Shown: positions 51,008 through 60,349 of the stretch, in pieces
How positions within the stretch are numbered: position 1 is the stretch's first letter
Layout of the letters: every line of letters begins with the position of its first letter
NCBI GenBank assembly: GCA_024235095.1
Contig: JACKNC010000003.1
Location: 310,001 to 374,000 of the forward strand
Source: Gammaproteobacteria bacterium
GTDB taxonomy: Bacteria; Pseudomonadota; Gammaproteobacteria; Competibacterales; Competibacteraceae
Length of the DNA: 64,000 bases
Direction of reading: 5' to 3'
Notes under the pieces: generated by a model
The model's input: the letters and a program-made list of their open reading frames with translations, nothing else
The model's database searches: none
Told to the model about the DNA's origin: nothing
Program-made: the position numbers and the translations under genes

Positions 51008-53584
51008 CTATTGCCGGTGCGTAACAGCGGCATCCTGCCAACGGCCAATGGTAACCGGCAATCTGGAGATCATCCGCAATCCGAGCCGAAATCGCCAACC
51101 GCAGTCGACGGGGGCAATGGCGAGCCGCAAGTCACCGGTGCGTCGTAGCAAGGCGCTCAATGCAACTTCGGCCTCTAGCCGCGCCAAGGCCGCACCCAAA
51201 CAGTAGTGTGGACCGCCGCCAAATGCCAGGTGTCGGTTCGGGCGACGTCCGACATCCAGCCTATCGGGTTCCGCGAAGACGGCTGCGTCGCGGTTCGCCG
51301 ACAGCAGGACGGCGGCGACCGGCGCGCCCTGTGGAATCCTGACGCCGGCGAGCATGACCTCCTCGCGGGTGAAGCGGGTCACGAAGCGTACCGGCGAGAC
51401 AAAGCGCATCAACTCCTCAACACCGGGGCGCATGAGCGTCTCGTCCTCGCGCAATCTCTCCAACTGTTCGGGGGACTGCAGCAGGGCGAGAATACCCATG
51501 CCGATCAGGTTGGCGGTCGTCTCGTGTCCGGCGAGCAGCAACAGCATGACGGTTGCGAACAATTCGTCATTGGTCAGGGCTTCACCGTCTTCGCCCACAC
51601 GCAGAAGGTCACTCAGCAGATCGTCACGGGGTTCGCGCCGGCGCGCGTGGATCAGGTCGCGGACGCACTTAAACAGCCTGAAGATCTGTGGCGCGGCCCA
51701 GACGAGGTGCATAGGGTTCTGTAGGGTCGAGGTCAGCGCCAGCACCCAGCGGCGCGGCGCCTGGACGTCAGCGCTGGACACACCTAAAAGATCGAGGATG
51801 ACGGTCGTTGGGATCGGTGTGGCGTAGTCACGCACGAGGTCGACGCGCCCGCGTCCGTGTTGCGCATCGAGCAGTTCCTCCGTGAGGCGCTCGATGCGAG
51901 GGCGCATAGCTTCGATCCGGCCTGGTGTGAAGGCCCTGACCACCAGCGCGCGGATTCGAGCATGGCGCTGGCCATCGATGGTGAGCAGATTGTCGCGTAA
52001 CTGCTTAAGGAAGCCGGGGATCTGAGCAGGCAGGCGTTGTTGTTGCTCGGGCGTCAGCGCATCGCGGTAGTCGCTGCAAAAGCGCGGATTTTTCAGCACG
52101 GTTTCCACATCCGTGTAGCGCAGGACCTGCCACCCGCGCCGCCAGCGTCGGAACGATCGCTGGATGACCGGCTGCTCCGCGCGCAGCCGCTCATAATAGG
52201 GGAACGGGTCCATGATGAAGGCCGCGTGCTTAGGTTCGGCCGGCAGTGAAGAATCTGTAGGGCGTGGATGCACCGATTTCACCGCCCCGCCCTCGCGGTT
52301 CGACGTGTCAGGCGAGGACGCCGATTGACGTGCAGGATGCCGGTCATTTCGCCAGTGAACCGACAAGGGCAGCGAGGATATCATCCGCAAACCCAGCCTG
52401 GAGCGCCAGCCGCAGGCGCTGGGATCGACGGCGAGTCTCAGATCCACAGTGCGCTGCAGCAAGTTCGAAAGCGCGATCTCTGTCTCCATACGCGCCAACG
52501 TCGCGCCCAGGCAGAAGTGCCGGCCCGTACCTAAACTCAGATGCCGATTCGGATTGCGGGCGATATCCAAGATTTCCGGATCGTGAAAAACCTGCTCGTC
52601 GCGGTTTGCCGAGAGGATCACGGCGGCGACTGGCGAACCCTGGGGAATCGTGACGCCAGACAGGGTGACCTCCTCGCGGGTGAAGCGCAAGGCCGATCGC
52701 AAGGGTGAAACGTAGCGAAGCAACTCTTCAACGGCGCTTGGCATGAGAGCAGGTTCGTTGCGCAGCCGCGCAAGCTCCTCTGGATTTTGGATGAGCGCCA
52801 ACATGCCGATGCCGATGAGGTTGACCGTGGTCTCGTGCCCGGCGAGGATCAGCAGGATCACCGTCGCGAGCAGCTCGTTCTCAGAGAGCGTGTCGCCTGC
52901 CTCCTCGGCTTGGATCAGATGACTCAATAGATCGTCTCGCGGCTGCATCCGGCGCTCACGGATCAGCCGCCGCACGCTGCGAAAAAACATCACGACTCTC
53001 GGAGCCGCCCACCACGCAGCGCGCAGGTCTTCGACCAATGCGATGAGCGCTTCAGCTCGACGATGCGTCGCATAGATTTCAGTACCTTCTTCAATACCCA
53101 GCATCTCGAGAATGATCCGGGTTGGGATTGGCGTCGCGTAGTCACGCAACAGATCCATGCGGCTCGCGCCGGCGCGAGCATCAAGCAACTCTGCTGCAAG
53201 TTCATGAATACGCTCGCGCATCTGTTCGATTCGGCACGGCGTGAAGGCCCTGGCGACCAAGGCGCGGACTCGTTGGTGCCGATCACCCTCCAATGACAGA
53301 AGATTGTCGGCCAACATGCTCAGGATTTTGGGTACCGGAGGCCGGGAATGTCGCTGCTGCTCAGGCGACAGGGCCAAGCGAAAATCGCTCACGAACTGCA
53401 GATCCCGCAGTACGGTCGCGACGTCCTCGTAACGAGTAATCAGCCAGCCCTGCTGCCAACGCGGGAGGCGTGCGGGGACCACAGGATGGTCTTCGCGCAA
53501 CCGCCGGTAGAACGGCCCTGGGTCCAGCAGGAAACCTTGGGAACTCGGTTCGGTGATTACCGTTGGTGAAACTAATGTTTTCAC
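51008..53584 (-). CDS. Tandem cytochrome P450-P450 fusion
   Basis: An 858-residue frame encodes two complete class I-type bacterial P450s in a row. First unit (about 1-425): I-helix oxygen-activation motif AGHETT near 247, ExxR in EELLRYVSP, and haem Cys358 in GRHFCLGATLAR. Second unit (about 450-858): AGHETT near 684, EELMRFVSP, and Cys795 in GGPHYCLGAALAR. About 25 low-complexity residues link them. The halves are closely similar, indicating tandem duplication. The start is GTG 53584. An internal GTG at 52282 with a GA-rich region upstream could also start the second unit. No ferredoxin or reductase is encoded nearby. The stop lies 35 bases before the PKS start, so they share an operon and probably oxidise its product. 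Confidence 0.92.
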   Translation of the reverse strand: MKTLVSPTVITEPSSQGFLLDPGPFYRRLREDHPVVPARLPRWQQGWLITRYEDVATVLRDLQFVSDFRLALSPEQQRHSRPPVPKILSMLADNLLSLEGDRHQRVRALVARAFTPCRIEQMRERIHELAAELLDARAGASRMDLLRDYATPIPTRIILEMLGIEEGTEIYATHRRAEALIALVEDLRAAWWAAPRVVMFFRSVRRLIRERRMQPRDDLLSHLIQAEEAGDTLSENELLATVILLILAGHETTVNLIGIGMLALIQNPEELARLRNEPALMPSAVEELLRYVSPLRSALRFTREEVTLSGVTIPQGSPVAAVILSANRDEQVFHDPEILDIARNPNRHLSLGTGRHFCLGATLARMETEIALSNLLQRTVDLRLAVDPSACGWRSRLGLRMISSLPLSVHWRNDRHPARQSASSPDTSNREGGAVKSVHPRPTDSSLPAEPKHAAFIMDPFPYYERLRAEQPVIQRSFRRWRRGWQVLRYTDVETVLKNPRFCSDYRDALTPEQQQRLPAQIPGFLKQLRDNLLTIDGQRHARIRALVVRAFTPGRIEAMRPRIERLTEELLDAQHGRGRVDLVRDYATPIPTTVILDLLGVSSADVQAPRRWVLALTSTLQNPMHLVWAAPQIFRLFKCVRDLIHARRREPRDDLLSDLLRVGEDGEALTNDELFATVMLLLLAGHETTANLIGMGILALLQSPEQLERLREDETLMRPGVEELMRFVSPVRFVTRFTREEVMLAGVRIPQGAPVAAVLLSANRDAAVFAEPDRLDVGRRPNRHLAFGGGPHYCLGAALARLEAEVALSALLRRTGDLRLAIAPVDCGWRFRLGLRMISRLPVTIGRWQDAAVTHRQ

Positions 53585-53799
53585 TGGTGGCGAATTCTCT
53601 CGGAGGGTTCACGCCGCTGTTGGTTTTGTTGCGTTAATTTTTTTCGAGCACGATTGGGTTACTCTTGCAGATTATTGGGCAGCCAGTGAATAGAATTGTC
53701 CTGCGGCGGAGAGATTTGGCCCTTCGGCCATGATCATCTGGCCCTTCTTGATCATGTGCATGAGTTCGATGCCCCGCAGGGTGGTCCGGGCAGAAGGGA

Positions 53800-55448
53800 A
53801 GCATTCCCACCCCTCCTACAATGTTGCGAAAAACGGTCGTTTCCACCACTGGGAAACGTTCCTTCCTCGACGCGGAATACCACGTTAACGCATTCTTGGT
53901 CAATTTCAACGCGCCTGACCAGCGTGCGGATCAGTTCCCGCCGGCCCAGCCAATCCAGGTCGTCTAAGCCGGTTTTGACTTTCTCGCTAAACGCCTCCAG
54001 ACGACCGATCACCAGCTGTAGCTCGCTCTGCTGTTGCGCGTGGGTCTGCAGCTGGTGAGCATGCTCCTCCAGTACTTGTAGCCGTTCTTTAAAGCGTCGG
54101 ATGCGCGGTTCCGCTTCGGCTTTGTCGAGATAGCCCTCGGCATAGCCGTCGATGAGCCGGACGATGCCTTGGCGCAGCTTGGCAATCTGTTGATTGACCT
54201 GGTGGACCTCGGCCTCTCCTGGGGGAGCTTGCACGGTGGCTAGCCGGCGCTGGTATTCCTCGGCCAAACGGTTGGGGTTGTCGAGCAATCGGCAGACTTC
54301 GGCCCACACGGCCTGTTCGAGTCGGTCGGTGCGCAGTTGCTTGTTGTCGCAGAGTCGTTGGCCACCGAAGCGATACCCATCGTTACCGATGCAGCGATAG
54401 TAGGCATAGGCCCGTGGACGGTTTTTCCGGGCACTGGGACTCAGCGGCTTACCGTAGAACGCATACCCACAACAGCGGCACACTAGCAGGCCCTGCAAGA
54501 GATACTTCGCCCCGCGTTGGCCGGTACGGGCGCGGCGGCGGTTGTCGTCGAGCTGGGCGTGGACTGCGTCAAACAGGGCTTCGCTAACCAACGCCGGGAC
54601 CGCGATCGACTGCCACTCGTCGGCGGGTACGTCGTAGGTCGAGCGGGCGCGACGCGGCTGTAAGGCGCGTCCACGTTGAGCGCGCAACCGGGGCCGCAGT
54701 TCGCCGGCGCGGGTTTTACCGAACGCCGCCTGGCCTTGATACGCGGGGTTTTTCAGGATGCCCCAGATCGTACTGCGATCCCAGTCGCGTTTGCCGGCGG
54801 GACTCGGCGTCGATGCCGCCGTGAGCCGACGCTGGATTTCGCCAATGCTCAGACGGTCACGGCCCATCCAGGCAAAGATCTGACGGACCACCCCGCTGCC
54901 GCCTCGTTGATTTCGTAACGGGCTTCCCCACCGCCTTCCGCGCGGGTGATATAGCGATAGCCATACGGCGCCCCGCACAGGACGTTGACCGAGCCTTGCC
55001 GGGCTTTATGGCGTTTGCCTCGCCGGCTGCGTTCGAGCATCTGGGCGCGTTCGTATTCAGCGATCATGCCTTGCATTTGGAGCAGCAGTTCGTCTTCGGG
55101 AGACTGACCGAGTTCGCGGTTGAAAAACACCAGGTCGACACCGGCGCGCTGAAACTCATCGACGAGCATCACCTGATAGGCATACTTACGCGCCAGCCGA
55201 TCCGGCGCGTACACATAAACCCGTTCGACCTCGCCGTTAGCAACCGCATCGCGCAATCGTTCCAGCGCCGGGCGGATGAGCGTCGAGCCGCTGTAACCGG
55301 CATCGACAAACGCATGATTCGGGTTCAGTACCACGCCGTCGTGCGCGATGCGCTCACGCAGCGCCGCCACCTGGCTGTCGATGGTCTTGGCCTGGGTTTG
55401 CTGTTCGGAGGAGACCCGGGCGTATAACGCCACGGCCTGGGTTGTCAT
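53800..55448 (-). pseudogene. Large serine recombinase with a one-base frameshift
   Basis: The resolvase domain starts at ATG 55448: YARVSSEQQ with catalytic Ser, PDRLARKY and MIAEYERAQMLERSRRGKRHK. At about 54890 the frame shifts by one base in a run of G (NEAAAG in one frame, SGVVRQIFAWMGRDRL in the next). The downstream frame carries the recombinase domain (STIWGILKNPAYQG), a zinc ribbon (CRCCGYAFYG) and a C-terminal coiled coil. If one G is restored the protein is about 540 residues. The frame runs through into IS6 sequence at its 3' end, so the native C-terminus is uncertain. A sequencing error cannot be excluded. Confidence 0.8.
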
Positions 55449-55594
55449 GAGCGCCTCCTCGTCTTCACGGCAGCCGGTTGCGTCTCGGACGAGACCTCCG
55501 GCTCAGAACGGTGTACGGTGCGCGTGCGCAACGGCACCAACTGACGATAGGCATCGGCTAAATGTTCAGCGGCTAAGCGACTGGATTCAAACAT
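55445..55594 (-). CDS. Small recombinase-associated protein, 49 aa
   Basis: ATG 55594 follows GGAGGTGACGATC and the stop overlaps the recombinase start (ATGA), indicating translational coupling. The product (MFESSRLAAEHLADAYRQLV, then an Arg/Thr-rich tail) resembles, as far as I recall, short frames that precede this type of recombinase; its function is unknown. Confidence 0.6.
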   Translation of the reverse strand: MFESSRLAAEHLADAYRQLVPLRTRTVHRSEPEVSSETQPAAVKTRRRS

Positions 55595-55797
55595 GATCGT
55601 CACCTCCAACGGTTTTCGAGCGGTTCGGTTTGCGTGGCCCATCAGCGCGTTCTCCCACACTGGCAGGCGGGCAGCGCAAGGGCGAGAAATCCTGCAGCGG
55701 CGCGCCGCCAAAACCCTCACCGTACCTGACTTTTAGGCCTTCGCGCTGGATGCTCGATGAAAATTCCAGTGGGAAGTTCGCTCTATTGTTGGAGGAG

Positions 55798-56361
55798 TCA
55801 CAACCCCAGCATGGGGCGGACGATTCTTTTCACGGCCCGGTGGTCCTGCTCCACTGGGTTATTGAGGTACTTGATCTGACGCACCTCGATCTCGGTACCG
55901 GTTTCTTCCTTGAGCGCGTCAAGGGCCGCTGTGTTGGCCCCACTTTTGTCGATGGTGACCTTCTCCGGGAGACCCTGCTGTCGAATCGCTTTCTTGAAGA
56001 AGCGCCGGGCAGCCTTCTGGTCACGGTGGGCCGTGAGCAGGAAGTCGATGGTCTGTCCCTCTTTGTCGACCGCGCGATAGAGATATTTCCACTGACCCTT
56101 GACTTTAATATAGGTCTCATCCATCCGCCAGCGGTTGCCCACCGGGCGCTTATGCCCTTTGCGGAAAGCCGCCTCAAGTTGCGGTGTGAACTTCTGAACC
56201 CAGCGATAAACGCTGGAATGATTCACTTCAACGCCCCGCTCGGCCCGCATCTCTTCCAGGTTCCGATCACTCAACGGGTACGCGAGATACCAACGGACAC
56301 CGGTCAGGATAATGTCTTGTTCGAAACGATGGCCTTTGAAGTCGATCATGCGGATTCTCAA
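55798..56361 (-). pseudogene. IS6-beta transposase, N-terminal part
   Basis: 187 codons of an IS6 transposase, about 85 percent like IS6-alpha by eye (MIDFKGHRFEQDIILTGVRW, WRMDETYIKVKG, VTIDKSGAN, NPVEQDHRAVKR). All three catalytic acids are still encoded, but the last ~45 codons are separated by the recombinase insertion and lie at 53690-53795. Confidence 0.85.
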
Positions 56362-56685
56362 GGGAGGGACGGAGGCCGTGTAGCTTACAGAAATCGAGCC
56401 TTCTCAGCTAACGCAACAGAACCTCTTGCTGGCCCGGCGGTGGAAGACGCCCCCGGTCAACGATTCAATGCCTCGAGGATACGAGGCACCGTATTCGATT
56501 GCGGGCTGCGCGCAGCTCGGGCCTGTTTGGACGACCCCCAGGCGCATACACATGGACAACGGTCGGTTGCCGTTCGACAGTGACTTCGTCCAGGTAGGTT
56601 TAACTCGAAAAATGGAGGAGCCGCCAGGATATCACTACATGTGTAGGGCTACCAATTTTTAAAGATCATTGGGCCGAAGAGGGAG

Positions 56686-57549
56686 TCAATTGGCATACTT
56701 CCTCGCTCCTGCGACGCAGATCACCGCAGCCAGCGTCACGATCAGCATCGTCCAGCTCACTTTTTCGTGGAGCAGCAGCGCGGCCAAGCTAAGCCCCATA
56801 AAGGGCTGGAGTAACTGAAGTTGCCCGACTGCAGCGATGCTGCCCCGCGCCAAGCCACGATACCAAAACACGAAACCGAGCAGCATGCTGAACAACGAGA
56901 CGTAGGCAAGGCCGAGCCACGCTGGCGTACCTACACGATCAAACGACACGGGCATAACCAGCAGCGTGATCGGTAACATGATGGGCAGCGACAGCACCAG
57001 CGTCCAGCTGATGACTTGCCATCCTCCCAGGGTGCGGGACAGGCGCGCACCTTCCGCGTATCCCAGGCCGCACACGATGACGGCCGCCAGCATCAGCAAG
57101 TCGCTTTGAAGGGAAGCTTCGATGCCGCCCATCACCGCGTAACCGGCCACGAAGGCAGCTCCCATCACTGAAAACAGCCAGAACGCCGGTCGGGGACGTT
57201 CGCCAGCGCGAAGTACGGCAAAGATTGCTGTGCAAAGCGGCAGCAGCCCCACGAAGACGATCGAATGGGCCGACGTGACATGTTGCAGCGCGAGCGCGGT
57301 CAATAGCGGAAAGCCGACTACAACACCAAGAGCGGTGACCGCGAGCGCAAGAACATCCACCGACTTCGGTCGAGGTTGTCGAAACAGCAACAGCAGTGCC
57401 AGGCCCGGCAAGGTTGCAAGGGTCGCCCGTGCGCAGGTCAGAAATACCAGATCAAAGTCAGCGACCGCCACGCGGGTAGCCGGCAGCGATCCCGCGAAGA
57501 TGGCCACCCCGATCAATCCGTTGATCCAGCCACTAGTTGTTTTTTCCAT
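56686..57549 (-). CDS. EamA/DMT family exporter
   Basis: A 287-residue ten-helix drug/metabolite transporter with two EamA repeats (about 10-140 and 150-285). ATG 57549 (MEKTTSGWINGLIG) was chosen because AAGGAG lies seven bases upstream; the frame opens earlier without a good site. The hydrophobic helices are evident from GLIGVAIFAGSL to TMLIVTLAAVICVAG. Such proteins export amino acids or small metabolites. It diverges from a MocR-type regulator with about 120 bases between, a common regulator/target pairing. Its substrate is unknown; a link to the PKS product is possible but unproven. Confidence 0.9.
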   Translation of the reverse strand: MEKTTSGWINGLIGVAIFAGSLPATRVAVADFDLVFLTCARATLATLPGLALLLLFRQPRPKSVDVLALAVTALGVVVGFPLLTALALQHVTSAHSIVFVGLLPLCTAIFAVLRAGERPRPAFWLFSVMGAAFVAGYAVMGGIEASLQSDLLMLAAVIVCGLGYAEGARLSRTLGGWQVISWTLVLSLPIMLPITLLVMPVSFDRVGTPAWLGLAYVSLFSMLLGFVFWYRGLARGSIAAVGQLQLLQPFMGLSLAALLLHEKVSWTMLIVTLAAVICVAGARKYAN

Positions 57550-58544
57550 CGAGAGCTCCTTCGTTGACAGGTTCCAGTAGAGCATCGACGGGCTGTTCAA
57601 GCTAGGTTCAATCAAATACAATTAAAAAGAACTGTTATGCCTATAAATACAGTACGGTTGAGGAAAAAGTGAAGCGGAGCAGCACACGAATCCAAGCGGT
57701 GATGACGGAAATCCAATCGCGGATCGCCTCCCGTACTGACCTGCCGGGGACACGCTTGCCTTCCGTGCGTGCGCAGGCACGAGCCATGCGGGTTTCGGTT
57801 TCAACCGTGGTTGAAGCCTATGAGCGGCTGACGGCCGAAGGGGTCATTGTTTCGCGCCCAGGGTCGGGGTTCTATGTGGCCGGACCCGTCGCCCCGCTCA
57901 CGCTAACGCAGATCGGCCCTAAGCTCGACAGGGAAGTTGATCCGCTATGGGTATCGCGCCAGTCGCTCGAGACGGACGCCACCGTACTCAAACCGGGGTG
58001 TGGCTGGTTACCCGCCGACTGGCTGTATGAGACGGGGATGCGTCGTGCCCTGCGTGCGCTCGCGCGGGCCGATACGCTGGAACTGGCCGAGTACGCCACG
58101 CCACTGGGCCACCCGGCGTTACGTCAACTTCTCTCCCGGCGATTGGCGGGCGCCAGCATCAAGGCCATTCCTGAACAAATCATGCTCACCGAATCGGGGA
58201 CGCAGGCGATCGACCTAATTTGCCGCTTTCTGCTGGAGCCGGGCGACACTGTTCTGGTGGATGATCCTTGTTACTTCAATTTCCACGCCTTGCTCAAGGC
58301 GCATCGCGTACAAGTTGTAGGTGTGCCCTATACGCCGAACGGGTCGGATGTGGAGCGGTTCGAGGCGGCGTTGCAGGCGCATTCGCCTCGGCTTTACATC
58401 ACCAATTCAGGCATCCATAACCCAACGGGCGCGACACTGTCGCCTGTGACTGCGCACCGGCTCTTGAAGCTGGCCGACAATTCGGATCTGGTGATTGTCG
58501 AGGACGACATTTTCGCCGACTTCGAGGTCATCCCCGCCCCAAGG

Positions 58545-59719
58545 CTAGTGGGCTGACACAGAAGTTTTGACAGGTTCAGAGGTTTCTAGGTCCACCGGGG
58601 TTTCAGAAGATTTCAAGGGAGGATAGAGGCGCTTGAGTTTGACCCGGGCCAAGTCGGTGCCGAACTGCCAGTGGATTTTGGTCTGACGTAGGTTGCGTGG
58701 GCCTTGCCAAGCGGCGATTTCCTTCCGCAAAGTTTCGAGGTTCGCAATGCGGCGATTCAAACACTGGCCGGCGAGAACAGCGAACTCACATTCCGCCATA
58801 TTGAGCCAACTGCCATGCTTGGGGGTGTAATGAAATTCGAGCTTGCGGGTGATCCGGCGGGCTTCCTCTGGAGAAAAGACACTATACAAGGCCGCAGGAG
58901 TGTGGGTATTGAGGTTATCCACGACCAACCGGATTCGCTCCGCCTTCGGAAAGTACACATCAACGAGTTGCTGCATTTGCTGGGCAAAATCGCGTTTGGT
59001 GCGCTGTTTCGTGACATTAACATGACGCCACCCGCGCAAGGGTTGTACGAATAGAAATAAATTGGCGGTGCCTTCGCGTTTGTATTCACAGTCATAGCGC
59101 GCCGGTTGACCCGGGCGGGCGGGTTGAGGACAGCGGGTTTCGCTGGTCAATTGCACCGGACTTTCATCGAAGCACACTTGGGGGTATTGAGGATCATCGG
59201 GTTCGGCGTACAGGTCCAACACATCCTCCATATGCCAAACATAATCGGGACTGACACTGGGAATACACCATTCTTGACGTTGCCAGGGTTTGAGGTCGTT
59301 TTTTTAAGGATGCGCCGCACACTCTCACGGGAAATGGCTTCGATGGGCCGGAGTTCCATGAAGCGGTCCGCTAACAATTGGAGAGTCCACTGACAACGGC
59401 CAGCGGGCGGGGTACTACAGGCCAAGGCGACCAGAAAGGCGGCCTGTTTGCCGGTCAAGGCCGGGGGCAAACCGACTCGTGGCCGCTCGCTTAACGCCGC
59501 CAGCAACCCTTCGTCGACAAACCGTTGACGGGTACGATGAACGGTCGAAATCCCCAAGTGAAGGCTTTGGGCAATGGCCTCATCCGTCGCCCCTTCCGCA
59601 GCCTGCAGCAACACATGGGCACGGGCAACCTTGCGCGCCGCTGCCTTGCCTTTATGAATGACCTTCAGCAGGTCTTCCCGCTCCTCTTCAGTTAGATCAA
59701 CCAGATACTTGTGGGCCAT
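58545..59719 (-). CDS. IS630-A transposase (-1 frameshift), second copy
   Basis: The same two-frame gene as at 16868-18042: OrfA from ATG 59719, A-run slip, catalytic frame ending with a TAG completed by the flanking TA at 58545-58547. All motifs are intact and it appears identical in sequence, so transposition was recent or the copies have been homogenised. Confidence 0.88.
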
Positions 59720-59790
59720 GGTGATTCCTCCTGTTGATCTCAACCATAGGGCACCCACCGCTACCTGTCAAAACTTCTGTGTCAGCCCAC
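58548..59790 (-). mobile_element. IS630-A, second complete copy
   Basis: 1,243 bp with the same 27-bp ends as the copy at 16871, flanked by TA at 58546 and 59791. It sits inside the MocR-type regulator. Confidence 0.92.
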
Positions 59791-60349
59791 TAGCGGCCTT
59801 CGACGGCCTCTCGCGGGTCATCCACATTGGCAGCTTTTCCAAGACCATCTCGGCCTCGCTGCGTTGCGGCTACATCACGGCACGAAGCAATTGGATCGAA
59901 AGCCTGACCGACTTGAAGATCGCCACCACCTTCGGGGGCGGACGACTGGCCGCCGATGTGGTGTTGATGGCGTTGACCGACAGCAGCTACCGCAAACACA
60001 TGGAGAGGGTACGGCTACGACTGGCCGAAGCAATGATGAAGACCATTGCACGGCTCAAGGCCATCGGCATCCGGCCCTGGCTGGTTCCTCAGGCCGGCAT
60101 GTTCCTATGGTGCCGACTGCCGGAAGGCATAAACGCTGCCACCATCGCGCGGTCATGCTTGAAAGATAGCGTGGTGCTGGCACCGGGCAACGCTTTCAGT
60201 CAATCCTTGAGCGCAAGTGACTTTTTACGCTTCAACGTCGCGCAAACCACCGACGACCGAATTTTCAGCGTTCTGGCGCGCGCGCTTTCCGCCTAGCAAA
60301 GCGTGGCGGCAGGGGTTGTGTTGCGTTAGTTTCTGACAGACGAGCTTAA

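Larger units (their letters stand above)
53622..56423 (-). mobile_element. IS6-beta copy, interrupted by a serine-recombinase element
   Basis: The left end GGTTTTGTTGCGTTA is at 53622 and the right end TAACGCAACAGAACC at 56409-56423. The IS6 transposase gene is split: its last ~170 bp is at 53622-53795 and its first ~560 bp at 55798-56361. About 2 kb carrying a recombinase is inserted between. It has the same orientation as the remnant at 33997-36923, so the biosynthetic operon lies between direct repeats. Confidence 0.8.
57669..60296 (+). pseudogene. MocR-type regulator split by IS630-A
   Basis: A GntR-family winged helix (LPSVRAQARAMRVSVSTVVEAYERL, residues ~30-65 within that domain) fused to a fold-type I aminotransferase domain. 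The frame starts at GTG 57669 after GAGGAAAAA and is interrupted at 58547. Removing the IS and one TA joins IPAPRL to AAFDGLSRVIHIG in frame and runs to 60296 (about 460 residues). The PLP Lys is in GSFSKTISA, just after the break. Homologues use PLP as cofactor to control nearby genes, here probably the divergent EamA exporter. The insertion removes the effector domain, so regulation is lost or altered. Confidence 0.88.

Noticed and set aside
55630..56583. 317-codon plus-strand frame over IS6-beta
   Set aside because: It is antisense to the IS6 transposase; similar antisense frames appear in both IS6-alpha copies.
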